64,000 nucleotides of DNA from Manis javanica (GCF_040802235.1 NC_133157.1:35988501-36052500); one strand, 5' to 3'; numbered from the stretch's first letter, positions 28,457 through 41,594 are shown. Notes: generated by a model from the letters alone, not told the origin. Numbers and translations are program-made.

Positions 28457-30740
28457 GAATGAAGGGATGCATAATGGCAGAGTAGGAATCTCTAGGGGGC
28501 AGTCTCTTCACCAAAACAACCAGTGAGCTGGAAAGAGCAATTGGCAGTACCTGTGTCAACTTGAACCTGATTGAACCCTTATGACAATCAGGTGAGTGCT
28601 TGATGAAGGGCGAGAATGCTGACCTTCATACGAGAACACCATACATGAGCTAGCTCCTTGCAACACTGTAGGAAGAGCAGCCACATTCCTGGAGTGCCTG
28701 GCTGGTAGCGGAGATCCCTGCCCTCCAGAATGGGGGGTTGTGCATTTTGGTTGGTCTGGTCATGCCCTGAGAGACAGGTGCATATGCTTGCTTTGGTTTT
28801 GGCCTTCTTGGGATTCTGTAGCAGCAAATATCAGAATATTTAAAGGGACAACCATTTTTGCAGAAAGAGGGTAGAGAAACCTTTGTCAGATCCCTGGTTG
28901 ACTGCAGATAGACTTTAGGGCCCACACACAACAAAGAATACTCAATTGGCAAAATTTGTTTGGAAGAGTCAAAATGGATGGCTGCAGCTCTAACAAGTAA
29001 ATATCTGTGATCCCTGTGCACTGCAAGAATCAGATTTCCAGAGATACCTCATCATAATCCTCAGACTGTCCAGTTCACAATAAAAAATTACAAAGCATAC
29101 AAAGAAATGGAAAAGTATGGCCTATTCATAGGAAAAAAAGAATTTGATAAAAACCATCCTTAAGGAAGCCCACACAGTAGAAACATCAAGACATTTTGAT
29201 GAAGACATTAAATTAACTGTCTTACATATGTTCATAGAGCTGAAGGAAAACATGAGCAAAGAACAAAGGGAAATCTGGAAATGATGTATGAACTAAATGA
29301 CACTATCAGTAAAGAGATGCAAATTATAAGAAAGAACGCAAACAAATAATCCAGAGCCAAAAATACAATAATTTAAGTGAAAATATTCACTGGGAGAATT
29401 CAACAAATTTGGGAAGGCAGAAGAAAGTATACTTGAAGAAAAAGCAATTGAAATTATTGAGTCTGGCTTGAATGTAAGACCTGAAACTGTGAAACTCCTA
29501 GAAGAAAATAGGCAGTAAGCTCTTTGACATCAATATAAGAAATGTTTTTTTTGGACCAGTCTTAGACAAAGGAAAAAAAACTAAAATAAACAAATGATAT
29601 TACATCAAAGTAGAAAGGTTTTGTACAATGAAGGAAACCATCAACAAAATGAAAGGCAGCCTGCTGAATCAGAGAAGATATTTACAAATCATACATCCAA
29701 TAAGGGGCTAATACCTAAAATACATAAAGAACGTACACAATATTTAAAAAAACTGATTAAAAAAATGGTCTTGAGGACTTGAGGCCAAAGGACTTGAATA
29801 GACATTTTTCCAAAGACATACAGATGGTCAACAGGCACACTGAAAGAGACTCAACATCACTAATCATCAGGGAAATGCAAACCAAAGCCACAGTGAGATA
29901 TCTCCTCACACCGGTTAGGATGGCTACTATCAACAAAACAGACATAACAAATGTTGGGAAGGATGTGGAGGAAGAGGAACCCTTTTACATTGCTGCTGAG
30001 AATATAAATTGGTACAGCCATTATGAAAAACACTATGGAGTCTCCTCAAAAAACTAAAAAAAAAAAATATCGTATGATCCAGTAATCCCACTTCTGGGTA
30101 TAGATCCAAAGGAAATTAAATCACTACCTTGAAGTGATATCTGTAGGCCCTAGTTCACTGTATCATTATTACCAATAGGCAAGTTATGGAAATAACTTCA
30201 GTGTCTGTTGATGGATGAATGGATATAGAAGATGGGGTATTTACATGCAATGGAGCCATAAAGAAGAAGAAAACCCTGTCATTTGTGACAACATAAATGA
30301 ACCCATAGGGCATTGTGCTAAGTGAAATAAGCCAGACAGGGAGACACAAATACTGTGTGGTATCACTTACATGTGAAATTTCAAAAAAAAAAAGTCAGAC
30401 ACATAGAAACAGAATGGCAGGGGCAGAGGGGCAGGGAAAGGGGAGATGTTGGTCAAAGTGTACAAACTTTAAGTTATAATATGAGTAAGTCCTGAAGATA
30501 AAATGTACAGCTTAGTGACTGTAGTTAATACTGCACTGTATACTTGAAATTTGCTAAGAAAGTAGATCTTAGGTATTCTCACCACACACAAAAGAGAAAA
30601 TGGTAGCTGTGAAATGAGAGGCATTAATTAACTTTATTGTGGTAATATCTCACAATGGACACATATATCAAATCACCACATTGTACGCTTATATATACAA
30701 CTTTATTTGTCAATTATACATCAACAAAGCTTGGGGAAAA
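28457..30740 (+). mobile_element. Ancient L1 (L1M-type), interrupted by the younger L1
   Basis: GGATGCATAATGGCAGAGTAGG near 28465 (location mark) resembles the start of an old L1 5'UTR. Decayed ORF1-like and ORF2-like text follows, including the C-terminal ORF2 pattern at about 29760-30060 ([20 protein letters not shown]) and a 3'UTR-like tail to about 30740. Stops and frameshifts are frequent, and large internal parts are missing. Confidence 0.65.
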
Positions 30741-30754
30741 TACAGGGGGAAATT

Positions 30755-30985
30755 GTGGCCTTGCATTTGACAATGGCTTCTTAAATATGACACCTAAGAC
30801 ACAGGCAGAAAAGAAAAAATACATAAATTGGACTTAAAAATTTTATGCATCAAAGACACTATCAAGATAGTGAAAAGATAACTCACAAGACTGGGAGTAA
30901 ATATTTGTAGCTCGTTTACCTGATAAGGGTCTATTATGCAGAATGTACAAAGAACTCCTACAATTCAATAATCAGATTTGCATTT
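30755..30985 (+). mobile_element. Old L1 ORF2 fragment
   Basis: The text ATCAAAGACACTATCAAGA to TACAAAGAACTCCTACAATTC (location marks) matches the C-terminal ORF2 region on the + strand. It has decayed and is separate from the preceding element. Confidence 0.6.
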
Positions 30986-31252
30986 TAGGAAATCTTCAGT
31001 CTGCTGGAAGGAGGGGAATCGCATGGAGCCTGGAGTGCAGTGAAGAGGCAATCGCAGTGTTCTGGAGATGAGGTGGGGAGGTCTGCACCAAGACAGTGGC
31101 TGGGACTGGAAGGAGGGCCTGACAGGTTCAGGTGACGCTGAGGAGGTAGGTTCTGGCAGCTTGGGGACTACTAGGCTGTGTGAAGTTTTTGTTTCTGCAT
31201 ACTAGTGAGGCTGGGTGCCAGGATAGGATCTGTCTTTCAGGAAGGAAAAGGA

Positions 31253-31262
31253 GGGAGATTCC
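31253..31262 (+). promoter_or_regulatory. CCL21: Kappa-B-like site upstream of CCL21
   Basis: GGGAGATTCC fits the general NF-kappa-B pattern GGGRNWYYCC at all ten positions. Its first eight bases also fit the RGGAGAYTTG form described for RelB:p52 at lymphoid chemokine promoters. It lies about 55 bases upstream of the TATA box. Binding is an inference. Confidence 0.55.
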
Positions 31263-31316
31263 TATTCTTGCCTGAACAGAGTGGCTGTGCAGAGAGGAAG
31301 TGAAAGTGTCCGCCTA

Positions 31317-31324
31317 CATAAATA
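31317..31324 (+). promoter_or_regulatory. CCL21: CCL21 TATA box
   Basis: CATAAATA lies about 100 bases upstream of the start codon, which would put transcription start near 31347 and give a 5'UTR of about 75 bases. The same octamer serves CCL19 at 47152. Confidence 0.65.
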
Positions 31325-31420
31325 AGCCATAGAGCAGTCCCAGCCCACATACGGACCCCAACTTGCCGCTCTCCACTGCACCCACAGCCCTGGCCGCACA
31401 CTCAGCCCTCTACCACAGCA

Positions 31421-32093
31421 ATGGCTCAGTCACTGGCCCTGAGTGTCTTTGTCCTGGTCCTGGCCTTCTGCACCCCCTGGACCCAAGGTATCAAGGAGGG
31501 AGTTGCCCAGGATGGGACAAGGGGCCTGAGAGGCCAGGGAGGGAGCCTACACATAGCTCCTGGCTCCCTGTGAACCCCACCCTGCAGGCAGTGATGGAGG
31601 CGCACAGGACTGTTGTCTCAAGTACAGCCTAAGGAAGATTCCTGCCCAGGTTGTGCGCAGCTACCGGAAGCAGGAGCCAAGCTTAGGCTGCCCCATCCCA
31701 GCTATCCTGTGAGTGGGTGCTAGGGGGTGGGTGCAGCTGAGTGGGGAGGGCATCGTGGGCAAGACTGGAACAGGCTTGCTAATGCCCAACCCCCAGGTTC
31801 TCACCTCGGAAGCGCTCTCAGGCAGAGCTATGTGCAGATCCTAAGAAGGCCTGGGTGCAGCAGCTGATGCAGCGTCTGGACAAGCCACCAGCCCCACGGA
31901 AACAAGTCCCAGGCTGTAAGAAGGAGAAGGGGACCCCCAAGTCTGGCAAGAAGAGGAAGGGCTCCAAAGGCTGTAAGAGGTGAGAAAGCTGAAGGGATGG
32001 AGGGAGGGAAGTGAAGGGGATCTTCAATCATCCCTCAAAGCTCTCATCTGCATTCCTAGGACTGAGCAACCAGACTCCCCAAAAGGGCCATAG
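31421..32093 (+). CDS. CCL21: C-C motif chemokine 21 (CCL21, SLC)
   Basis: This encodes a secreted CCR7 ligand that draws naive T cells and mature dendritic cells into lymph nodes. Coding exons are 31421-31487, 31588-31708, 31797-31979 and 32060-32093, all with GT-AG junctions, giving 134 residues as in human. Residues 1-23 are the signal peptide (MAQSLALSVFVLVLAF...). The mature part opens SDGGAQDCC with the adjacent cysteines at 31-32 and partner cysteines at 57 (LGCPIP) and 75 (AELC). The CCL21-specific basic C-terminal tail carries the extra pair in GCKKEKG and KGCKR and binds glycosaminoglycans. The tail ends DSPKGP as in the family. The first three junctions fall in phases 1, 2 and 2. 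The fourth exon, coding only the last residues, is the normal CCL21 layout. I see no lesion. Confidence 0.97.
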
Positions 32094-32460
32094 CCCAGTG
32101 ACCAGCCTGGAGCCCGGAGGCCCTCACCAGCCTCACCAGGGCTTGGAGCCCCAATCCAAGGGGCAAGAAGTAGGCTAGGGAAGAGCGGAGCCCCAGGAGC
32201 CCCAGAGTGGTCCCCTTATGTGGGCCCTGCCGCACCCCTTCTCCTGCTTTAACCATCCCTTCAGTATTCCCAGCCCTACCCTGCATGGCTGAGCTGCCCA
32301 CACCAGGCCAGGCCGAAAGGCAGAGGTGGAGTCTCTCAGGGAGTATGAGAGGAGGCAGCAGGACTGTCTCCACCAAGGAAGGACCAGCCAGCACCCTGGG
32401 CCTGACCCTGCTCCCCACTGCAGCCCCCTCTTCCTTATAAATATGACTTATACCTAACTG

Positions 32461-32466
32461 AATAAA
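32461..32466 (+). terminator. CCL21: CCL21 poly(A) signal
   Basis: AATAAA lies 368 bases after the stop codon and follows CTTATACCTAACTG. Cleavage is expected 15-25 bases downstream. Confidence 0.8.
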
Positions 32467-32489
32467 AACCTACTCCAGCCTCCACCCAA

Positions 32490-35400
32490 GTATCTGTTCC
32501 TGTGTGTTTGAGTCCATGGGAAAGCCAGTGTCACTACAGAATGGGGTCACACTACAGAATTGGGGTCCCAGCCAAGAGCTCAGGCTGGCAAATTCTATAT
32601 TCTCACCTACCCCAAGGGTTTCCTTGCCTCCAGGTGCCCAGACCTGTGGGCAGTAAAATGAGCTCCTCCTGGTCTCTGAGAAAAAAAGCCCTGCCAATGA
32701 AAAAGATAGTGGACCCCGAGCACGAGCCCTCTGGCAGCTTTGCAGGCCTCTGAGACCCTGCAGAGATCCTCTCCCTGATTATGTCCAGCATTCTCTTACT
32801 CCAGGAATGACCTCCAGATCTTTCCCCAGCTCTATCAGCAACTGCCTCCCCTTTCCTTAGGGCCTACTGAATGCGAACCTCCAAGTACCTTTGTGGGGAT
32901 CCCCAGGAGAGTGACTAGAGCCTGAGCCCACCTGTAACACAGGCAAACACCAGTTCTGCTGAAACTTACCCTATGCACAGTTCCAGCCCAGAGCCACATC
33001 CCTTCCCAAAGACCCACAAGGACTCCCTCCTGCCCCAATCAATGAAGCTCAGTTTCTGGCCTCTCCTCCTTGTAAGAGGCTGTGTTCCTTCTGTTCCTGT
33101 CTGGACTTCTTGACTCCCTCAGCTTCCTTCAAGTTGGGAAGGCCTCTGCCCCTTCCCTTCTTTTCTCCTGTAGGGTACTTTAGCCCCTTTAAGCTCTGGA
33201 GACCACGGAATACCTCCTGTGGCAGGCATTTGGGAAGCCCAGAATTGAGATGTGAATCAATCTCCTCTCCAAAAAGACTCCAGCTTAGCTCTCCTCTACC
33301 CCTTCCTCCCCAAAGCAGAGGTCCTCCTACATACCCCTTCACTCCCAGGCAGCAAGAGGAAGAACCATCAGATGGAGCCAGGACATGTGGGGAAGAAGGG
33401 AACAGATCCTGGGACAGGGGCAAGAAGCTAGAGGTGGCTGCCCCCACCACCTTTTCCTTCCACTGGAGCCTAAGCATGCTGCAGCACTTACCACTCATAA
33501 AGTCCTTACAGTACTGTATTTGCTGTCTGCTCCTCCTGAGGCCTGTGAAGGTAGAGGCTCCTCCCTCCCTATCCAAGTGCAGCAAGTGTGATCTTAGTCT
33601 ACAAACTCAGATGTGCAATCACCACATCTTAAAATGTTCTTTCAATGAACTTAATTCCTCCTCCAAGCCCCTGCACAGGCATATCAGTGAGGAATTCAAC
33701 ACCAGGCAGTCTTGGGGTCCCATCTGCCAAGGGCTGTGCAAAGGTCGTAGAAACATCAAGACACAGGGGAGGCTTCCTCCTTGCCCTCCACATTGTCCCA
33801 TCACTGGACACCAGTCTCACCAGGGAATGTTATGGCCCTTGTGGTCCCAGCAGTATGACTCTTCACGGCCTGGACTCTCAAACTCTCAGCTCCTTGCCAC
33901 ATTTGAGACTTGGGAATTCAGCTGTGAGAGCCCCTCAGCTTGGACCTGGCTTCCCCAGACACGCCCCAGAGCCATCTACTCAGGTCCTGCTGCTCCCTTC
34001 GTCAAGCCAGGGATTAGAGGCCCCTGCCCAAACTGGCTAGACCTACAGGTCAGTCTCCTCCACAGGCTTAAAGAACTCTCTCCAAAAATCTCCTCTCCTC
34101 AGTCCCTCCAGGGCATAACCTCTTCCCAAGCTTACTTAAGACTTTTACACAGGCAGAAGGGCTTTGGACATCAAGATGCCTATACTCTCAGCCCTGCCAA
34201 AACCCTTGCTTATTGTAAAGAGAAAGGAAAAACATAGGCAGAACAAGACTTCATATTTCACTAAATTATCCTGCATGCCTAGTATTTGCCTAAGCCTGGC
34301 CCTGAGTAGGCATGCAATATATTATTTATTCCATCAGAGAATGAGTGGCCATTCTACTTGTCTGTCTCCATCTTTGACAATGTTGTTCTGTGCTTTCTTC
34401 TTTCTGTAAGATGCATAACTCAAAAAATATCAACTAATACATACTCACAGTTTTTAAAAATAGCAAAAAGCACCAAAAGGCTTACTCAGAACAACCATTT
34501 CCTGCAACTTTTAACTCTTAAGCTACTTCTTCTAGGAGTTAGTACTGTTCTAACTACTTTATTTCATACCTCAGTTGATTTGTCAATTTTAAACATTACT
34601 GACTTCTTGTAATAAAAAGTGGAATTTAGTTCTTAATCAACCCTTCTCTCCTGTCAACATATCCTCTAAATATAGTCATGCAACTATTTTAAGTCTTGAT
34701 CAAAGTTAACATTATTATGGCCACGTAACTGTTCACTGTAAAGTAGTGTACTATGTTTATTTTTCTTTTGTCATTCAGCTTTTCGTTTTTCTTAAAAGTT
34801 CTAACTGCTATCCTTTTTTAAAATATCTCTATGTTGCCAGTAGTATAGCCTCAATATTTTTCAAATGCTTCATCATATTAGGTGGATTAAAGACCCAATG
34901 TTTAAAATACATATAACAGAAGAAAATGTAGGTGAGTGTGTTTATAACCTTGAGATAGAAAATAACTTAAACAAGACATAAAAACATAAAACACAAACCC
35001 TAAGGTAAAAGGTCAGCACCATTAAATTCAAAGACAAGTAGGAGTTCAGGATAAAGATGGAAAATTAAACATGCATTTATTTCGCTCCTTCCTGAGCTCC
35101 AACTACAACTACAGTAAATGTTTTTTTGTGTTTGTATGTGTGTGTAAAGGCATAAACCCACAAGGACCCAAATGGAAGAGGAGATAAAGGTAACTTTCCA
35201 TAAGATTGCTGCTTAGACAAGTAAATATTTCCATAAAAGTAGGTGCAAAGCATAAAATAAATTATGAATTTAAAGGATTTTCAAAGCCTTGTGTATGCAT
35301 ACAGTAAAAGTAAATCTTTTCCTGAATACTAGTATGCCAGTGTTCAGTGGCTTTTACAAGAAATGTAAAAAGAAAGTGAGAAAAGAAAATTCAATGAAGA

Positions 35401-36170
35401 CAATGGCTTTTACTAAAAATATAAAAAGAAAAGCAGAAAAAAAATTTTTAAAGATCAGTCATGCCCCAAATTTACAAAATCATCACTCCCCAAACATGAA
35501 AATTCACTGGCATCCTGAGTTTTTCCTTTTACACTGAAGCACTAAAGCATTTCATTGCTTTAAAATTGAGTCAACACTATCTTCTAACAATGTCACCTCC
35601 AGGGCCATCCGGAAAATTGCTAATCCCATGGTTTTGAATGACTTTACCACTCTCTCGTCCGTGAAATGATAGCACACCCTCTCATGAAATGGTGGGCCAG
35701 CTCCTTCTTGTCAGTGTTGCCTCAGAATCTGGAGTCTCCTGGTTCCCCCAGTTCACTCCTCTGTGAATCCTTTAAGGGTCTTTGATATGGATATAAGGGA
35801 TGGATGGGCCTAGTAAGATCTCCCAGAATGACAGTTAATAGAAATGTCTTAACAGATGAACCTGAAACTAATTCCAAACTAAGCAATCAGATTTCTTAAC
35901 ACGCCCCCACCCCATGATACCCAGGCCACCCTTTGGCTAGCCACCATTCATTCCTTGCTCATCAGTCCAGCCTTTAGAAGGACATGATTGCCAATGACAG
36001 GTTCTGTCTTCTGATATCTTCCCTTTAAAAATTAAAAATGGGGCAGCATGGTGCTACCAGCACAGCACCACTGACACACTGAGCATCTTCTGCCTGCTTT
36101 ATGGCACAGGAAGGTCAGAGGTTAATGGGTGTGTGCCTGCTATTTATGAAAGCTCAAAATCTATTTGTTT
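32490..36170. other. Intergenic, 3' of CCL21; no gene seen
   Basis: A 375-codon open frame at 33110-34237 has no ATG near its start, no recognisable domain and no splice context, so I do not call it. 34380-35550 is AT-rich and resembles decayed LINE 3' sequence. Nothing else can be supported. Confidence 0.45.
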
Positions 36171-36185
36171 CCTAGTTTTAATCAT

Positions 36186-36606
36186 TTACCTGTGGAAATG
36201 TCTTCAGCTTCATCGGGCCTCTTTGGTGATGTTCTTTTTCTTTCTCACATCCAGGTGTTATTTCTCCTTTTATTTTGGGACAAAGTGATGCTCTTCTGTT
36301 AAAATCAATGCTTCTGTCTTTTGGCATCAGATTTGACCAATAAGTGACCGTTTTTATGGATGCTGAAATTGCCAAGCCTCTTTTTCTAACGCCTATATTT
36401 GTCATTCTTCTAGTGGTGTCTACAGCTCCCCTTCGGAGATTGTGTCCGCTTCTGATCACCTGAGCAGCCGGCGTCAATTTCGATTCAGAATAGTTCCTCC
36501 TCACCAAGCGAGATGCCAAACTCCACTTGGCAGTGAGATGCTCATTGCCCCGCTCCGCCACCAGGAGGCAGCACTGTCGCAGCGGTCCTCGGTCCGCTAA
36601 CGGCAA
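36186..36606 (-). other. Unassigned minus-strand ORF ending at a splice donor, in a CpG island
   Basis: The minus strand is open for 142 codons from 36606 to 36178. The first ATG is at codon 67 (MTNIGVRKRGLAISAS). The frame reads into CTGAAGACATTTCCACAG followed by GTAAATGA, a good donor, 13 codons of context before the stop at 36178, so an exon ending at about 36189 is plausible. The product would be basic, with many K/R and no membrane segment. It lies at the edge of a CpG-rich stretch whose transcription could run this way. I do not recognise the protein. It may be a 5' exon of an unknown gene, a processed relic, or chance. Confidence 0.3.
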
Positions 36607-37290
36607 ACAGCAGGCTAGTGGATTGAATTTTCTTTTCTCATTTCCTTCATCTTTCTGGGACCAGTTTCCTTTAATTATTTTTATATTTGTGCCTCATATA
36701 TGCCTCATGATAGGCCAGAGGTCTAGAATTTTCCTATGCCCATTGATGAGCCAGCCAAACACGTCTTCCGTGTCCGGGCTAATGCATCGCGCCCAGCATC
36801 GCGTCCGGCACAGAGGCTCTCAAAAAAGTTCCACTGAATAAAGAAACCTTTTGTTAAAGTTCGCACCGTTATTAAGTGGCTTAAGGAATCAATCGGGTGC
36901 AGGTTATTTGGCCGCTGTGCTGGGCCTGGATAACGGCCGCCAGAGGACTTCCGAAAACCACGCTGACCGCAGGTCCCACAGCCCATCTCCCCTGCGCACG
37001 CCCGGACCGCACGCCGGAACCCCGGGGCGAGCCGGAACCCTCGACTTCGGAACCCGAGGAGGCATGGAGCGGGGAGAGTCCCAGACGCGGTCCCAGGCAC
37101 AGGGACTTTTGGCCCAACGCCCATCCCAGGCTCTCTGAGCAGCCCGCCGGCTCAGGGTCGCGTTCCGGCCCTGCGACAGCAGCAATCCAACCCCACTCCA
37201 GATCGTCCCCCCGCCACCCCTCCGCCGGAGCCACGTCCCACCCCAAAGCCCCTCTTCCCAGGCTGGGGCGCCCTCTGCGGGCTTGGGAGG
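36430..37290. promoter_or_regulatory. CpG island between CCL21 and CCL19
   Basis: CpG dinucleotides are dense here (for example GCATCGCGCC and CCGCACGCCGGAACC) while neighbouring sequence is CpG-poor. No annotated-type gene starts here. The unassigned minus-strand ORF at 36186-36606 touches its left edge. The island marks a germline-unmethylated element or promoter of unknown target. Confidence 0.65.
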
Positions 37291-38270
37291 GGAAACACAT
37301 CCGGCGCATACACATGTGAACACACCGCCCTGTACACCACACACACAGAGGAGTGATGGGCAAACCAGTTATGCACGGCCCCACGGACACTTGAGATACC
37401 CACATTCAGCCATTCAACAAACACTAAGCATCTAGTCGAGGTCCTCTGTACATAATCATTCACAGCCCTGATCTCCCACCCCTGCCACAGACTTGTTTGA
37501 CTTCCCAGGCCCAGCTGCTCCCTCCCCTGTCCCAGTGACTAAGTGCCCTGCACCCAAGATCTCTGACCCCTGGGGTATGAATTTGGTCAGACCAGGGAGC
37601 ATGAAGGTGGGCAGGCTCCCTGGAGGAGAGGAGGGCTAGGCTGGGCTGGGCTGCTCTGAGCTGGGAGGAGATTTGTCCAGGGTTCGCACTGAACTAGAAA
37701 TGCCAGAAAGGCGATTTGGCTGGGAAGAGGGTGGTCTAGGGGAAGCAGGTAGCACAGTGAGGGCTCTGTGTGTGTGGTCAGAAACTGTTTCCAACTCACT
37801 CCTTGGCTTCTGAAACACCCTCCTTGGATCATCTAAACCACAGGCTGGGGAAGGGGTGCTTTCACCTTCCACCCTCAGAGCCTGTGGGGGTACTGCTATG
37901 ACAGCCCCTCCTTCTGATTCTTCTTCATCATCACCGTGATCTATCAGTGCTGGGGAGCTTCAGGATTTGAATGGGCCTCTTCTATCTACACTCACTCACT
38001 CCTTTGGAAATCTCATTGTCTTATGGTTTTAAATACCATCCATATGCTCCCAAATTTGTATCTTATTCTAGAATCTCTCACTGAACTTCAGATTCATATT
38101 ACCAGCTACCTACTTAACATTTCCACTTTTATGTCCCAAATGCAGCTTCATCTTCACAAGTCAAAACAAAGCTCCTGATCTTCCCACAAACCCACTCCTC
38201 TGTCATCCACGTCTTTGTAAATGTAATTCCATCTACCATGTTGCTCAAGCCAGGAATATTGCAGTATTCT
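37291..38270. other. No gene seen
   Basis: This is unique-looking sequence between the CpG island and an L2 fossil. No conserved protein or repeat was recognised. Confidence 0.45.
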
Positions 38271-39405
38271 TGCCTTCTTTCTTTCACATCCAATGCTGAA
38301 CCCCTCAGCAAAGCCCATTGGCACCTACCTTCAAAATATTTCTAGAATCTGACCACTTTTCACGAACTCCCAACAACATCATGTCCTCCTTGGATTATTG
38401 CAATAGCCTCTGACTGCTTCCATTCCTCCCTGCTTCCATTCTTGCACAACTTCAGCATATTCTCCATCTGAGCCAGAAAGAGCCTTTAAGTTACGTCACA
38501 CCTCTGTTCAAAACCCTCCAATGGTTCCCCACCTCATTCAGAGTAAAACATAAACCCTAAAATGGACTACAAAGCCCTACACTATCTGGCCCCTGTTATT
38601 ATCTCACTACCACTCTACTCTTTGCTCACTTCCCTTCCATAGCACTGGCCTCCTTTCTATTCCTCAAACACACTCTTGCTCAAACCTTCACACCTGCTGC
38701 TTTCTTTACCTAAGACGTCCTTCCCAGATATCTGCATGGCTCTCTCCCTCACCTTCTTCATACCTACTTGTGACTGAAGAGAAGGTTCCTATGGCCAGGA
38801 TCCTCACCTGAATCTAAACTACTTGATGATGTAACTGTCCTGCTGCTAGGCTACTGCTTCCACACCGTAGGCAATTAGCTATTATTGACTGAGTCACTAT
38901 ATAAAGAGCTCTTCCCAGCGCTCTGGGTAGAGACAGAGAGGAAGGAGGATTACAGACCTGCAGACTGTTGCAGGCTATTGGATGCAGACCTAATCCTAGT
39001 GCTTGACCTATCGCAGAGAGAACAAGCCAGGTAACCCTTTCATCCCAGGAACATTCCATTGTCATTCCTCGGTCTCACTGAATCCATAGCGAACTTGTCC
39101 AGGGCTGAAACCCAGTGGCAAGACACCATTCTATGCTCAACTGTTATCAGTAAAGGTTTCCATGACCATTTTCTCCAGTACTCCCTAACCCTCTGGCCTT
39201 CTTTATTTTTCTTCAGAGCACTTATTGCCATCTAACATACCATATATTTTTCTTGTTTGCTTATTGCTTATCTCCTTCAGTGGAATAACAACTCTGCAAG
39301 AGCAGGAATGTCTGTCTGTTTTGTTTACTGCTGTATCCCAGTGCCAAGAACATTGCCTGGAACATGGGAGGTCCTCAATAAATATTTATTGAATGAATGT
39401 AGTAC
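38271..39405 (+). mobile_element. L2 LINE 3' region, split by a solo LTR
   Basis: The order ACCCTCCAATGG, CCTACACTATCTGGCCCCTG, CTGCTGTATCCCAGTGCC and CTCAATAAATATTTATTGAATGAATG follows the L2 3' consensus on the + strand. The element is interrupted at 38769-39125 by a solo LTR and resumes afterwards. Confidence 0.85.
38769..39125 (+). mobile_element. Solo LTR, copy B, nested in L2
   Basis: This shows TGTGACTGAAG to AAGACA ends, an internal TATATAAAGAGCTC and homology to copies A, C, D and E. It has lost part of its downstream segment, including the usual AATAAAG signal. The flanks CTACT and CCATT differ at two positions, a degraded target duplication at best. Confidence 0.8.
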
Positions 39406-41199
39406 AAATCCCTTGTTAATTATTATTTCATTATTTCACTCTTTCCTCCTTATTCTCAGGATCTTTCCCAACAGGCATTCCAGGCAGATACTATTAAAAT
39501 TTAATTGAAACCTCTATGCCAGCTCTGCAATATACTCTTGTATCCTTCAGGATCTTAGCAGGAAACAACTGACATGCCCAAAAAGGTTTAATGGAAAAGC
39601 ATTTAGAGAAGGCATCATTCACAGAGGTGAGGGCAGGATTGTTGTAGGCAGCCACTGCCCCTGAATTATTATAGCTCCAAACCTCAGGCTGTCTCTCCTT
39701 CCCAACAAAGTTGACATTAAGTGTACTGCCTGCAATTGTGCCTACTGAACGACTTCCCTTCATCATTGTCTGAATGTAAGTAACTACTTACAGCCTACTT
39801 CTGACTGATGCCGGCATACCTCAGAAACCCACCTGAAAATCAAGACCATGCATTTTCTCCCTCTGTTAACAGAAAACTTCTCCATGAAGGCATAGAAATG
39901 GTCAGAAGAAGCAGGAAACAATACAGTAGGAATCTGAGCCATGTGCCAATGCTTTTACTCATGCCTTCTAAAACTTCTAAGGCCTGGTCTCATATGCACA
40001 GGTTCGTTTAACAATGGAATGCTGCTGTGCACATCCAACTACATGATTTGCTACAGATAACACCCTTAAGTTGCATCACTGGGTGAAGTATCATCTGAGT
40101 TTTAGACCAGAGCCCAGGGAAAATCAGGAGCTGCCTCTCAAATAGAAAAGAGTTGCTAGCAGGAGAGGTATAGCCTTACTCTAACACCCTAAAAGTCTTT
40201 GTTGTAATGGTCCTGCTGCTGGGGCTCCTACAGTGTCCTTCTCTACCACAGACAATCTGAAGTTGATTAGATTTATCAGTCACAACTTAGCCTGCAAACT
40301 GAATCTGCTGCAGAGCCCTTCCATGCTCTGGGCCTCATTCAAAATTGCCAGCTATATGCCATATTCAGTAAATATTTTTGCAGCAGTACACATAAATATG
40401 ATACATGTTGCCTCCAAAACCCAAACTATCCTTTAAGCTTTGTGCCTTTCTTCATGGTGAAGGTGCAACATACCTCAGACCACTGTTTTCCAGCTCCTGC
40501 GCATCCCCAATAGCCTAGAAATCCAGCCACCTGTGTGGCAGGATCCTGAAGTTTTTGTAGGATTTCTTTCTCTCCCTCTGGTATAGATGGGTTTTATAAG
40601 GCATTTAGGGTGCTTGCTATTCCTTATGCACGAGATCCAGTAAGCGTGGCATTGGTTGATGTTCTGTGGAATATCAATATTATGACAGAAAGCAGGAAAG
40701 TTGATATATCCCTGAAGACAGTGAAGATGTATTCCTGTCATTCCAGTTGAAAAGAAACAGATATCGATGGTCTTTAATTGACTGGTACAGAAAAAAGTCA
40801 TGTGCTAAATGATTAGCTGTAATACACTGTGCCAAGGACTGCAGCACCTTTTAAAGTCTTCACACTGCCCTAATCTATGCAACTGGTCTAGGAATGCAGC
40901 ATCACTTAAGTTTACTATTGTAGGGGGGAATGTGGTAGGGCAGGCATAGTTCAAAGGACTTCTCCTTGGCACTTTCTACCATACTTTTCCTTACTCTGTG
41001 GTCAGGTAACCAATGTGGAGATTTTGCTAATTACTAAGTATATCTATTCCCACTATACACTCTGAAACTAGAGAAATAACCAGTGGACAGATCTTACAGA
41101 CTCACTGTGAGATAGACCTGGACCAAGATCCTTCTATTACCTGACTAATCTCTCTATAAACCCTCACTCTGACTGGTGGACCACATAGGGTTTCAGGTC

Positions 41200-41594
41200 T
41201 ATCTTGCCAATGGGTTTCAGCCCTCAGCAAGTTCACTATGGATTCAATGTAACCATGTTCTTGGGGTGAAAGGGTTATAACCAACTTTATTTCCATGGTG
41301 GCAGGTCAATCACTAGAATCCCATCCGCTCAGAGTGAGTCTGCGTGCAGCAAGCCAGTCTCTGCCTCTGGGCATCTCTGCACCCGCAGCCATCTCAGTCT
41401 CGGTCGTCAGCACTGCCACCACTCCAGCCTCTGCTGTCCTGCAGCCTTGCAGCTGTGCCACCGTGTCTCCCAGAGCACTGGACAGAGTTCTGCATATAGA
41501 GTCAATAATAATGTATTGCCCACATGTGTGTAGGGAGCAAGCCGACCAGGGCCAGGTGAGAATCCTGGCCATAGGAACCTTCACCTTTTCCACA
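41200..41594 (-). mobile_element. Solo LTR, copy E, inverted
   Basis: Read on the minus strand it starts TGTGGAAAAGG, carries a mutated TATA (TCTATATGCAG), keeps GAAATAAAGTTGG as poly(A) signal and ends GGCAAGATA where the other copies have AAGACA. It faces copy C head to head with 37 bases between them. I found no clean target duplication. Confidence 0.8.

Noticed and set aside
33110-34237. 375-codon open frame downstream of CCL21
   Set aside because: The frame opens at TTG with no early ATG, shows no domain, signal or splice context, and reads as low-information P/S/L-rich text. Likely chance.
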